Shown here: piece after piece, positions 8,787 to 16,030 of the stretch
Position numbering within the stretch: position 1 is the stretch's first letter
How the letters are laid out: every line of letters begins with the position of its first letter
NCBI GenBank assembly: GCA_013151445.1
Contig: JAADIG010000062.1
Coordinates: 1-43,080 of the forward strand
Direction of reading: 5' to 3'
DNA length: 43,080 bases
Origin: Actinomycetota bacterium
Lineage (GTDB): Bacteria > Actinomycetota > Acidimicrobiia > Spongiisociales > UBA5794
Program-made: the position numbers and the translations under genes
The notes under the pieces: generated by a model
Databases searched by the model: none
The model's input: the letters and a program-made list of their open reading frames with translations, nothing else
Told to the model about the DNA's origin: nothing

Positions 8787-9657
8787 CGAAACGCCGACCT
8801 GGTTCACGCGGGCCATTGGTCATCGACCGGCGTCGGGTCACGTCGAGGTCGATGGTGCCGACATCCACTATCTAACGTGGGGACACGTCGGTCAACCCGG
8901 ACTCGTATTCGTCCACGGTGGCGCGGCACACGCCCAGTGGTGGAGTTTCCTCGCCCCATTCTTCGCATCCGAGTGGCGTATTGCCGCTCTCGACCTCTCG
9001 GGTCATGGGGATTCGGGGCGGCGCGAGCAGTACTCACACACGACCTGGGCAGACGAAGTTATGGCAGTCGCCGGTGCCGCCGGCATGACCGAGCCGCCGA
9101 TCATCGTTGGTCACTCACTGGGTGGCATGGTCACTATCCAGGTAGGACACGCCTACGGGGACCGCATCGCGGGAGTCGTGATCGTCGATTCGCCAGTGCG
9201 CAGACCAGATCCGGAGTCGGAGGCTGGCTCCACCGGAAGGACCTTTCGCAGCCCGGGAACGTACCCGACTCTCGAGGCTGCCATGCAGCGATTCCGACTG
9301 ATCCCTCACCAGCCGTGTGAGAACCACTACATCATTGAACACATCGCGCGGAATTCTCTGGTCGAAACGGACGCCGGCTGGACATGGAAGTTCGATCCGC
9401 GGGTGTTTGTGCGAACGATCGTCGGACTCAGAGATCAACTTGCTGCGATCGACTCACGCATCGCTCTCATCCGGGGCGACCTTTCGGTCGTTGTGCCACC
9501 TGACACCGCGGCCTATATGTATCAACTCATGGGTGGGCGAGCTCCCGTAATCTCGATCCCGGAGGCGCATCACCACCTGATTCTTGATCAGCCGCTGGCC
9601 TTCGTTTCGTCCCTGCGAACACTCCTCGCCGACTGGGGACATTCTGTCCCGATCTGA
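8776..9657 (+). CDS. alpha/beta hydrolase
   Basis: This 293-residue protein shows a complete alpha/beta-hydrolase set: the oxyanion motif FVHGGAAHAQWW (from about residue 45), DLSGHGDSGRR, the nucleophile S114 in VGHSLGGMV, an acid residue in LIRGDLSVVVPPD and the histidine in EAHHHLILDQP. It is cytosolic, without signal peptide. The start is a GTG inside the end of the class V aminotransferase gene (11-base overlap), which suggests coupled translation and a shared pathway, perhaps hydrolysis of a product or substrate ester of the PLP enzyme; that link is inference. It is unlike the partial hydrolase at the window start outside the common motifs. Confidence 0.9.
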   Translation: MTPNETPTWFTRAIGHRPASGHVEVDGADIHYLTWGHVGQPGLVFVHGGAAHAQWWSFLAPFFASEWRIAALDLSGHGDSGRREQYSHTTWADEVMAVAGAAGMTEPPIIVGHSLGGMVTIQVGHAYGDRIAGVVIVDSPVRRPDPESEAGSTGRTFRSPGTYPTLEAAMQRFRLIPHQPCENHYIIEHIARNSLVETDAGWTWKFDPRVFVRTIVGLRDQLAAIDSRIALIRGDLSVVVPPDTAAYMYQLMGGRAPVISIPEAHHHLILDQPLAFVSSLRTLLADWGHSVPI

Positions 9658-9694
9658 CGCTATCCCTTTACCTAGGGGCTCTGCACGCCGATAA

Positions 9695-9718
9695 CTCGTG
9701 GAACCGACCGCCCACGAG
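9695..9718 (+). promoter_or_regulatory. hairpin covering the ribosome binding site of the zinc-ribbon gene
   Basis: CTCGTGG and CCACGAG pair over a 10-base loop. The 3' arm runs into CGAGGA, the only candidate Shine-Dalgarno before the ATG at 9723, so folding could hide the start. Whether it controls translation is unknown. Confidence 0.3.
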
Positions 9719-9722
9719 GACC

Positions 9723-10457
9723 ATGACGACAGTGCAGCAAGCGTTGGGTTTCACTGAGGTGTACCACGCCGTCACCCAGTGGCTTTCCCACATCGAAGCG
9801 ACACCTGAAAGCCTATCCGAACCCGCCGACGGAATCGTCGAAATGCGGGCACAGTCTCTCATTGCGCGCATCAAATACACCAAACGGCCCGTCGGCCAGG
9901 GTGCCGTGCTGAGCCTGTTGCGGGCCGACACCGACGAGGGATCGGATCGACTGCTATTTGCGGTGACAAGCTATTCAGATGGTGCCGTTGCATTAGCGAA
10001 CTCTCATGTCGTCGCGCTGTATCTTGTTGGCCCCGACGGACTCATCACACCCCAAACATCAGAGGCGCATGCCCTCATGCCGAGACGACCGGTGCCTCCC
10101 CCATTCTCGATTCAAGAGAGGCGGAAGGGTCCCGAGATGGAGCTTGATGCCCCGAATTGGACCGAGGACACCACCGAGTGGCTCACCTGTCCCCATTGCG
10201 GTGCGGCACACCATCCGCATGCCACCGAGTGTGGCCGGTGCAATGTTGCCTTGGCTGACAAGGGCGCTTCCGAAGCGGTCGAGGATTCCGGCCCTGAGGT
10301 CGCGGTACACACCAGAGGCCGCAAGGCCACCGGCAGTATCCAGCTGTCGGATCCATCGATGATCCGGCCGGTTCCGGTCGCCGAACCGGGAAGACCGCAT
10401 CTCCAATGTCGGACCTGTGGGTCGAGCGATATCGAGCTAGTCGACCCGATCAGTTGA
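9723..10457 (+). CDS. restriction-endonuclease-like (Mrr-type) N-terminus with zinc ribbon
   Basis: The 244-residue protein has an N-terminal part (about residues 8-115) that reads like the Mrr/RecB-fold nuclease pattern: DGIVEMRAQSLIARIKYTKR (D36, E40, K51), then PVGQGAVLSLLRAD, then LFAVTSYSDGAVALANSHVV and a closing VGPDGLITPQT. In Mrr enzymes the matching motif is D...QxK; here the residue before K51 by two is Arg (R49), so activity is doubtful. A Pro-rich linker leads to a four-Cys zinc ribbon (C156, C159, C170, C173) and, at the very end, a lone CRTC pair (C229, C232) that could be half of a second ribbon. It overlaps the convergent flavoprotein gene by 21 bases. The nuclease reading is moderate; a structural, DNA-binding role is possible. 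Confidence 0.7.
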   Translation: MTTVQQALGFTEVYHAVTQWLSHIEATPESLSEPADGIVEMRAQSLIARIKYTKRPVGQGAVLSLLRADTDEGSDRLLFAVTSYSDGAVALANSHVVALYLVGPDGLITPQTSEAHALMPRRPVPPPFSIQERRKGPEMELDAPNWTEDTTEWLTCPHCGAAHHPHATECGRCNVALADKGASEAVEDSGPEVAVHTRGRKATGSIQLSDPSMIRPVPVAEPGRPHLQCRTCGSSDIELVDPIS

Positions 10458-11195
10458 CCGTTCCGGGTTCGAGACCGGTTCGTTTGCGGCGTTGACATCA
10501 ACCATTACCTCAGCGAGGGACTTCCGCCTGAGGACGGGGACGACCGCATCCTTCGCCGGATAGCCGATGGGGAACAAGATGAAAGGCCTCTCGTTGCGTG
10601 GTCTCCCCAACAGTGCCGTAAGAAATGCCATGGGTGACGGAGTGTGTGTAAGGGTGACAAGACCCATGGTGTGGAGTGCGGTGATGAACATGCCTGCCGC
10701 GATCCCGACGCTCTCCTTAACGTAGTAGTTCTTCCCTCGCTCACCGTCACCGAGTTCGCGATAGCGTTCCTCGAAAAGGACCACGATCCAGGGCGCGGTT
10801 TCGAGATACGGTTTACGCCACCCGGTCCCGAGACGGGCAATGTCGCTCTGCCAGCCCTCGGGCATCCTGCCATCGACGTAGTTCACCTTCTCCTCCTGCT
10901 CCGCTGCCTGGCGAATGGCGCGCTTCACCCCGGCATCCTGGGTAACGATGAACCTCCACGGCTGCAGGTGAGCACCCGAGGGTGCGGTCGACGCCGCTGT
11001 TATGGCAAGTTCGATCGCCTCCCTACTGACCGGTTCGTCCGAGAACTGGCGTATCGATCGTCGACCATCCATGAGTGCAAGAAATTCACGACCCCGCTTG
11101 AGCGTCTCCGATGGGCTGAGACGAGGCTGCCTGTACGCGGCGTATTCACCGATCCCGGTGTATGGATACTCGCCGTCGAACATGTTGTCAGACAT
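10437..11195 (-). CDS. nitroreductase-family flavoprotein, iodotyrosine-deiodinase-like
   Basis: The product (252 residues) is an FMN-dependent nitroreductase: GRRSIRQFSDEPV (residues 44-56) binds the FMN phosphate, AASTAPSGAHLQPWRF follows, and THTPSPMAFLTALLGRP near residue 183 supports the flavin. An insert between residues 100 and 132 carries E102, Y106 and K128 with nearly the spacing of the Glu-Tyr-Lys triad that grips the zwitterion of halotyrosine in iodotyrosine deiodinase, and the flanking WxKxYLxTAPW matches that family. It may therefore remove halogen from halotyrosines or a similar substrate. I use the ATG at 11195, not the earlier in-frame start at 11270, because GAGGAG lies six to eleven bases before it. 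Its stop lies inside the convergent zinc-ribbon gene. Confidence 0.88.
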   Translation of the reverse strand: MSDNMFDGEYPYTGIGEYAAYRQPRLSPSETLKRGREFLALMDGRRSIRQFSDEPVSREAIELAITAASTAPSGAHLQPWRFIVTQDAGVKRAIRQAAEQEEKVNYVDGRMPEGWQSDIARLGTGWRKPYLETAPWIVVLFEERYRELGDGERGKNYYVKESVGIAAGMFITALHTMGLVTLTHTPSPMAFLTALLGRPRNERPFILFPIGYPAKDAVVPVLRRKSLAEVMVDVNAANEPVSNPERSTDRVD

Positions 11196-11311
11196 GGTCT
11201 CTCCTCTCGTCCCCTGCTCGATGTACCACGACGATAGGGTGGAACATTTCTTGTGACCAACAGGGGCCACGGCGCGTCAAACATTACAAGAACCTAAAAA
11301 GGGAGATCGGT

Positions 11312-11512
11312 ATGAAACAGAATGAAGCCACCTGGGAACGCATAACCCGAGTAGTTATCGGCGTTGCCCTGATTGGATTCGGGTTCGCCTCGCTTGGCGG
11401 CATTGGTGGGGCGGTGCTTGGTGCAATCGGCCTCGTACTTCTCGCAACCGGCGTTGTCGGAACCTGCCCCATCTATGCAGCTCTCAAGTTCAGCACGAAA
11501 CCGACGACCTGA
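11312..11512 (+). CDS. DUF2892 (YgaP-type) small membrane protein
   Basis: A 66-residue membrane protein with two hydrophobic helices (about residues 13-29 and 31-49) and the family end motif GTCPIYAALKFST. It matches DUF2892, the membrane part of YgaP-type rhodanese proteins; alone it is of unknown role but is often found with sulfur-transfer or thiol-redox proteins. The single Cys (C52) in the TCPIY motif is conserved in the family. Start is set at the ATG at 11312 because GGGAG lies at 11301-11305; the longer frame upstream is not coding. Four bases separate it from the thioredoxin gene, so they share an operon. Confidence 0.8.
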   Translation: MKQNEATWERITRVVIGVALIGFGFASLGGIGGAVLGAIGLVLLATGVVGTCPIYAALKFSTKPTT

Positions 11513-11516
11513 CCCC

Positions 11517-11957
11517 ATGACGACCGGGCACCTGTCCTACTTCTGGGCGCCGTGGTGCACACGTTGCACCGCGGTGTCGCCCGTCGTTTCCTCCGTAGCG
11601 CAGTCCAATGACCTCACCGTGGAAATGATCGACGTTGAGCAATCCCCCGACGAGGCACGGCGTCGACGGGTGTTCGGTGTCCCCACGATTATCGCGACCG
11701 CACCAGATGGCAGCACCTACCGACGCTCGGGTTCCCTCACCGACACCGACCTCCAGCGGCTCGCCGACTTCGCAATCGGCGACGGGTCGGGCCGCCCGCC
11801 AATAAATCTCGACGAGGGACTTCGGCTTGCAGCGGGCGTTGCTCTTGCCGGAATTGGGATCGTTAGCTCGACGATCGGGCTCACGGCACTCGGTGTGTTG
11901 TTGGCATTTGCCAGTGTGGCCAATAGGCTGCGACGAGACCGCTACCCCTCATCATGA
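11517..11957 (+). CDS. thioredoxin-like protein with C-terminal membrane tail
   Basis: The 146-residue protein starts with a thioredoxin fold whose active site is WAPWCTRC (C14 and C17 counting from the ATG at 11517), followed by the cis-proline segment FGVPTII. After about residue 95 comes a second part, LDEGLRLAAGVALAGIGIV and a further hydrophobic helix, which looks like a DUF2892-type two-helix hairpin with a basic end (ANRLRRDRY). It is thus a membrane-attached thiol oxidoreductase with the catalytic part first, on the cytosolic side if the tail hairpin inserts with both ends inside. It follows the DUF2892 gene by four bases and its stop overlaps the ECF sigma start (ATGA), so the redox pair and the sigma factor form one unit. 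Confidence 0.8.
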   Translation: MTTGHLSYFWAPWCTRCTAVSPVVSSVAQSNDLTVEMIDVEQSPDEARRRRVFGVPTIIATAPDGSTYRRSGSLTDTDLQRLADFAIGDGSGRPPINLDEGLRLAAGVALAGIGIVSSTIGLTALGVLLAFASVANRLRRDRYPSS

Positions 11958-12475
11958 TGACCCTTCCTAAAACCAAGAATCAACCGATCGTCGAACTCTT
12001 TGATCGACACGCCGACGCGGTGTTCACACTCGCCTACCGCATTGTCTACGATCGGAACCTCGCCGAAGACATCGTCCAGGAGACGTTTCTGGCGGCAATG
12101 CAGAATCTTCATACGTGGCGCGGTGACGGCCCAATCGCTGCCTGGCTGTATCGCATCGGCTATCGAAACGCCATCGCCCAGCTGCGCAAACGCCACGACA
12201 CACCCGTCGACGACGAAACGCTGCAACGGTCGATCCAGCCAACCATGGACACTCCAGAGCATCGGACTGTCGCCAACGAACTGGCCGCGACCATCGACAG
12301 CGCCATACTCGGACTCCCGCCGCTCCTGCGGGCAGTCCTTGTCCTGCGAGACGTGGAGGAACTCTCGACTCGCGACGTTGCCTCTGCCCTCGGTCTCTCC
12401 GAGTCGGCAGTAAAGATGCGACTAACCCGGGCGCGAATGGCGCTCCGAGCCGACCTTCGGAGGTATCTCTCGTGA
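11954..12475 (+). CDS. ECF-type RNA polymerase sigma factor
   Basis: A 173-residue ECF sigma factor: region 2 at about residues 13-80 (DRHADAVFTLAYRIVYDRN, AEDIVQETFLAAMQN, AWLYRIGYRNAIAQLRKR) and region 4 at 110-170 (LPPLLRAVLVLRDVEELSTRDVA, then SESAVKMRLTRARMALR). Two adjacent ATGs at 11954 and 11957 could start it; the first overlaps the thioredoxin stop. The stop overlaps the GTG of the next gene, a zinc anti-sigma factor that is frameshifted. Coupling to a membrane thioredoxin and DUF2892 protein suggests a thiol/redox stress response, by analogy with zinc-binding anti-sigma systems such as RsrA; this is inference. Confidence 0.93.
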   Translation: MMTLPKTKNQPIVELFDRHADAVFTLAYRIVYDRNLAEDIVQETFLAAMQNLHTWRGDGPIAAWLYRIGYRNAIAQLRKRHDTPVDDETLQRSIQPTMDTPEHRTVANELAATIDSAILGLPPLLRAVLVLRDVEELSTRDVASALGLSESAVKMRLTRARMALRADLRRYLS

Positions 12476-12680
12476 CTCTCACCTGTGCTCAACTCGAAAC
12501 ACTGCTCCCCGAGTTCTTTGATGGTTCGCTGCCGACGACGCTTGCTGACGCGGCCGGCGAACATCTGGCGACCTGCACGTCGTCAGCGAACTCGGACAGG
12601 TCCGAAGACTTATCCGTGATCGATCCGCACTCCGACTCGATCAAGAGGTCAAGGAAAGAATCAGGCAGTCTCTTCAATAG
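12472..12680 (+). pseudogene. zinc-finger anti-sigma factor, frameshifted
   Basis: The GTG at 12472 starts a frame whose first 36 residues are a zinc anti-sigma N-terminus: TCAQLETLLPEFFDGSLP, then EHLATC with H31 and C35. After codon 36 this frame loses family character. The frame starting at 12582 continues VSELGQVRRLIRDRSALR and LDQEVKERIRQSLQ and stops at 12678-12680, exactly the expected second half. Restoring four bases (TGCG) after 12582 would give HLATCTSCVSELG, with the full HxxxCxxC zinc motif; loss of one CGT-flanked GCGT copy would explain the change. As it stands the protein lacks its second zinc cysteine and helix. It may be a real mutation that frees the sigma factor or a sequencing error. 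No transmembrane segment: a cytosolic type. Confidence 0.75.
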
Positions 12681-12708
12681 GTCTGACGACCGGTATGCTC
12701 TGATCTCC

Positions 12709-12744
12709 CACAGCCACAGCCACAGCCACAGCCACAGCCACAGC
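12709..12744. repeat. hexanucleotide tandem repeat, six CACAGC units
   Basis: Six perfect copies of CACAGC followed by a partial CAC lie in the 158 bp between the anti-sigma gene and the convergent PhoU-like gene. In the shifted anti-sigma frame it reads as alternating His-Ser, on the other strand as alternating Val-Ala, but neither looks like a gene. It is a simple repeat likely to vary in copy number. Confidence 0.9.
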
Positions 12745-12838
12745 CACGGGCCGTGCGCGATGTGACATCCCCGCAGGACCGATCACACGTCTCCGCTCAG
12801 ATACGCTGCCGAATGCCCAGCTCTGATTCCCCGCGGGT

Positions 12839-13513
12839 TCAGACGTCCCGGTCTTCGGGAGCCTCGTCGTACCGATCAAGTCGATCGACCGGTGCAACAA
12901 GTGCGGTCAGCAGGTTCATGCAGTGAGCGGTGATCCGCTTCAAGAACCTGAAGTACAGGGCGCGCGCAACCGCCTCGGAGGCGACACCGTCGGAGCGATA
13001 CGCCTTCTTGACCAGGGCGTCGTACTCGCTGAGGAACCCATCGGCCTTGTCGATCAGTCGCTGAGCTGCCTCGCCGTCACGATTCCCGAAGACCGCAGCA
13101 ACATCGTCGATAAGCTGACCAACGGCGTCGCGATAGCCGGCAAGGTCATCCACATCGTCGAAGGTTGAGAAGTCCGCACCATACTTCGCCAGGTCGTAGA
13201 GGTTCTTGGCGTAGTCCCCCACTCGTTCGGCATCCTTCACGACGCTCATGTAACTGAGGACGAGAGCAAGATCGAATGCCGGATTGGCGGCAGCGTGCAA
13301 CACCAGCAACCGACGTACTTCTGCCTGAAGTGCGTTGATCTCCTGATCGGTGCCACGCACCTCTCGTTTGGCGGCCTTCGATTTTCCCCCTCCAAACACC
13401 GCAGCATTCGCCGCATCAAACACCCGACGCCCGAAATGCAGCATCTCGACCAGCTTCAACTCGACTTCGTCGAGTGAGCTCTGTGGTTGTGATCGGAAGA
13501 AATCGAGAACCAT
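12839..13513 (-). CDS. PhoU-like protein
   Basis: The 224-residue product is an all-helical PhoU-type protein: MVLDFFRSQPQSSLDEVELK start, a first helical bundle repeat to about residue 110 with the conserved ERVGDYAKNLYDLAKY near residue 95, and a second repeat from about 120 to 215 ending in FLKRITAHCMNLLTALV. PhoU domains bind metal clusters and restrain phosphate uptake. Start is the ATG at 13513 (AGGAGG five bases upstream), two codons after the earlier GTG. It lies nine bases downstream of the Na/Pi cotransporter gene on the same strand, so it most likely tunes that transporter rather than a Pst system. Confidence 0.9.
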   Translation of the reverse strand: MVLDFFRSQPQSSLDEVELKLVEMLHFGRRVFDAANAAVFGGGKSKAAKREVRGTDQEINALQAEVRRLLVLHAAANPAFDLALVLSYMSVVKDAERVGDYAKNLYDLAKYGADFSTFDDVDDLAGYRDAVGQLIDDVAAVFGNRDGEAAQRLIDKADGFLSEYDALVKKAYRSDGVASEAVARALYFRFLKRITAHCMNLLTALVAPVDRLDRYDEAPEDRDV

Positions 13514-13522
13514 GGGCACCTC

Positions 13523-14638
13523 CTACAGCACCAGAATACCGACGATCGGCACGACAAAAAACAGCCCGACCACATAGACGACAGCGACCGCTTTGCGCTC
13601 GACAACCATCGACGCCAACCATTCGGCACCGCGAACGGGAAGATACCGAATACTCGCAAAAGGGTACACCGCCGCTATTGCGACAAGGTTGAACAGCGTG
13701 TGGACTAGTGCGATCGACAACCCGCTGACCTCACCGGCGGCGGTGGCCGCAAGCAAGGCTGTGATCGTGGTGCCGACGTTCGCACCCAGCGTGATCGGAT
13801 ACGCGGAACGAACCGCAAGGATGCCCGACCCGACGAGCGGAATGAGTATCGAGGTCGTGATGCTCGACGACTGCACCGCGATCGTGACGACGATCCCGAT
13901 GGCGATGCCAACGATGCCCGATTTCTGCAGTGCCGCGTTGAGGGAATGTTCAATCCGGCTCACCACCAACAGTCGCATATTCTTGGTGATGAAGGTCAGG
14001 GTGAAGAAGATCAATGCGATGCCCAGAACCAGGAACAGGACACCGAGAACGGTCGTGTTATCCGTGAACGCCTCGGCTGGTGCTTGCAGGCCTTGTGCGA
14101 GCCACTTCACGGCCCCCTTCACGGGAGACTTGAACGTACCGCCGAGATCGTTACCTCCAGCAAGCGTCGTAGCAAGCCATGTCGCCGACCTCGAGAACAC
14201 TCCGGTGACGATCTCTATGGGTAGGAAAACCGCGACGGCCATGACGTTGAAAAAGTCGTGCATCGTGGCAGCAGCAAACGCTCGGCGAAACTCGTCGCTG
14301 CGCCGCGCGTGCCCCAACGACACCAACGTGTTGGTGACCGTCGTACCAATATTGGCTCCCATGATCATCGGGACCGCAGCGTCAACTGACAGCACTCCGC
14401 TCGCAACCAACGCAACAATCGTTGACGTGGAAACAGACGACGACTGGACCAGGACCGTCGCAAGAACACCGACAAAGAGTGCGGCGAGGGGATTACCGAC
14501 GGAGGAGAACAATGCGTCGGTGAAGTCACTACCGAACGACGTGATCCCCGATTCGAGAAGCTTCACTCCCCCGAGGAACAGATAGAGAAGTGCGACGACT
14601 AAGAGCGCACGCGCAGGACCTGGTATGCGGCGGGACAC
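13523..14638 (-). CDS. Na/Pi cotransporter family protein (NptA type)
   Basis: A 371-residue inner-membrane protein with about eight to nine hydrophobic helices arranged as two inverted Na_Pi_cotrans repeats. Each repeat has the QSSS motif (Q65 in VLVQSSSVSTSTIV; the second in AVQSSSITTSILIP) followed by a GAN(I/V)GTT turn. These bind sodium and phosphate in the SLC34/NptA family. It should import phosphate with sodium. The start is a GTG at 14638 with GAGGAG upstream. It forms an operon with the PhoU-like gene downstream. Unlike some bacterial members it has no fused C-terminal PhoU domain; the separate gene takes that place. Confidence 0.92.
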   Translation of the reverse strand: MSRRIPGPARALLVVALLYLFLGGVKLLESGITSFGSDFTDALFSSVGNPLAALFVGVLATVLVQSSSVSTSTIVALVASGVLSVDAAVPMIMGANIGTTVTNTLVSLGHARRSDEFRRAFAAATMHDFFNVMAVAVFLPIEIVTGVFSRSATWLATTLAGGNDLGGTFKSPVKGAVKWLAQGLQAPAEAFTDNTTVLGVLFLVLGIALIFFTLTFITKNMRLLVVSRIEHSLNAALQKSGIVGIAIGIVVTIAVQSSSITTSILIPLVGSGILAVRSAYPITLGANVGTTITALLAATAAGEVSGLSIALVHTLFNLVAIAAVYPFASIRYLPVRGAEWLASMVVERKAVAVVYVVGLFFVVPIVGILVL

Positions 14639-14803
14639 GGGCCGGACTCCTCCTCAAAGGGATCACGTCGCGTATTCAAGCCCGCACACCCGGGGCTGCC
14701 AAATCGCGCACATCCGGGTGCGAAAACCCATCGAACTGAGAGGGGCGATGCCCGGAAAACCATGATCCCATGGACGACACCGGGAATTGCGCCGTGCGGC
14801 CCC

Positions 14804-14859
14804 TTCACTGCTGCCGGTTCAGTGCTGCCAGTTCACTGCTGCTAGTTCACTGCTGCCGG
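14804..14859. repeat. four tandem copies of a 14-bp unit
   Basis: Units at 14804-14817, 14818-14831, 14832-14845 and 14846-14859 follow the pattern TTCACTGCTGCCGG. The first and last are identical; the second and third differ at two or three bases. The block directly abuts the stop codon of the minus-strand sulfotransferase (14860-14862). The 14-bp period is not a multiple of three, so it is not a coding repeat. Confidence 0.92.
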
Positions 14860-15771
14860 TCAGAGATACCCGTAGTGACGCATCACAGGGTACGTGACAA
14901 CAGTGATGACCAGCCTCTTCCACCACGGCAACAACGTTCTCCAGTCCTCCGAGGCATGGAGTTTGGTAGACCCGGTGGCAAAACGATCGGGGTTCCCGGC
15001 CACCGAATGGGCACCACCAACCATGACCCGACCGTCCCGAGAGACGAGACTTGCAGTTGCATCAACCCCTGCGAATCCGCGTATCGCCTCCAACGTGGTT
15101 GTCGGGTCATCGACAAGATCCTCGAGCCGGACCACCATCGTTGGGAAACGCCGCCGAAGGTATTTCAGCCCTATCGTGTTGAAGAACATCCACTCGCGAA
15201 GGACGTGCCCGAGGCTGCGTGCCTCGAGTGACTCCGGATGCTCAACACCGCGAGATTGCTTCTGGCGCGACCAGCTTGCCACCACGGCACGGGGATCACG
15301 CACAAGGTGGACGATGCGCATCGAGACTTCGGGGCTCGACCCGACGAGCATTGCAAAGGCCGGTGTCTTGGACGAGTCGACCAGCGTCGCACATTCTGCA
15401 TGCAATGCCAGTGTCCGGTAGATTCTCGCCGCCGCATCGGTGAACATGCGAAGCTCCGGACTGTCACGCCTGCTCCGCCGACCGATACGCCAAATCTGCC
15501 GGATGCGACCGACAGAAAGACGCAAACCCTCCATCTCGCGAATGCTGTCCGGGGACGGATAGTCCTCGATCACCGGACTCCACAGCGGACAATCCGCAAG
15601 TAACTCGCGACAGCCGCACCGATGATCGACATCTTGAACAACCTTCCAAAAGTGCCACACCTCGCCGAACGCGGATACACCGTTGAGAGTGTCAAGGATG
15701 CCGTTTAGCACCGTTGTGCCGGATCGTCCCGCCCCGGAAATGTAGAGAACGCGCGTTGGGTCTGTGTGCAT
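14860..15771 (-). CDS. sulfotransferase family protein
   Basis: The 303-residue protein carries both PAPS-binding motifs of the sulfotransferase fold: GAGRSGTTVLNGILDTL (residues 13-29, with the P-loop-like SGTT) and VHLVRDPRAVVASWSRQ (about residue 155). Several Cys lie in a short stretch (DHRCGCRELLADCPLW, residues 49-64), a common feature of bacterial sulfotransferases acting on lipids or glycans. No signal peptide or N-terminal anchor is seen, so it is cytosolic. Acceptor unknown. The ATG at 15771 has no clear Shine-Dalgarno. It stands alone, without PAPS-synthesis genes nearby, and is not closely similar to the sulfotransferase-like protein at 1621. Confidence 0.88.
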   Translation of the reverse strand: MHTDPTRVLYISGAGRSGTTVLNGILDTLNGVSAFGEVWHFWKVVQDVDHRCGCRELLADCPLWSPVIEDYPSPDSIREMEGLRLSVGRIRQIWRIGRRSRRDSPELRMFTDAAARIYRTLALHAECATLVDSSKTPAFAMLVGSSPEVSMRIVHLVRDPRAVVASWSRQKQSRGVEHPESLEARSLGHVLREWMFFNTIGLKYLRRRFPTMVVRLEDLVDDPTTTLEAIRGFAGVDATASLVSRDGRVMVGGAHSVAGNPDRFATGSTKLHASEDWRTLLPWWKRLVITVVTYPVMRHYGYL

Positions 15772-15989
15772 GGGTGGGGGATCGAGAATCGGTTGTCAGG
15801 GGAACGGTACGCTCGCGACACCTCATGGAGGTCGGCGCCGGGTACGAGGCACCAGCCTAACAACACCCGCGGGGACGACCGCCGCAGGTACTGTTCTTGA
15901 TCAAGATGAGTTGACAACCCCAGGCAACACCTGGCAAGGTATGGATTGCGCCGATGCATCTATGTGATGCCACGGCCGTAATTGTGAAC

Positions 15990-16004
15990 GGCATGACACA
16001 TGCC
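15990..16004. promoter_or_regulatory. inverted repeat, possible operator
   Basis: GGCATG and CATGCC flank a three-base spacer (ACA), a perfect 6-3-6 dyad. It sits 26 bases before the small ORF at 16031 and could bind a dimeric regulator. Function unknown. Confidence 0.3.
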
Positions 16005-16030
16005 AGGACGTCGAGAGAAGGGACCGCAAA

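Noticed and set aside
10455-10480. tRNA-like GGTTCGAGACC segment
   Set aside because: It is the antisense of coding sequence of the flavoprotein gene; no cloverleaf can be formed around it.
12681-12765. His-Ser repeat peptide as a metal-binding protein
   Set aside because: It arises only because the anti-sigma frame runs past its proper end into a CACAGC microsatellite; it has no start of its own.
13593-14585. 330-codon plus-strand frame over the Na/Pi cotransporter
   Set aside because: It is the mirror of a membrane-protein gene with clear QSSS motifs and operon partner; no ribosome site.
14804-14859. CRISPR array
   Set aside because: The units are 14 bp and directly adjacent with no spacers, and there are no cas genes.
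15764-15967. 67-codon ORF in the sulfotransferase-exporter gap
   Set aside because: It starts inside the sulfotransferase gene on the other strand, has no ribosome site and no recognisable protein pattern.
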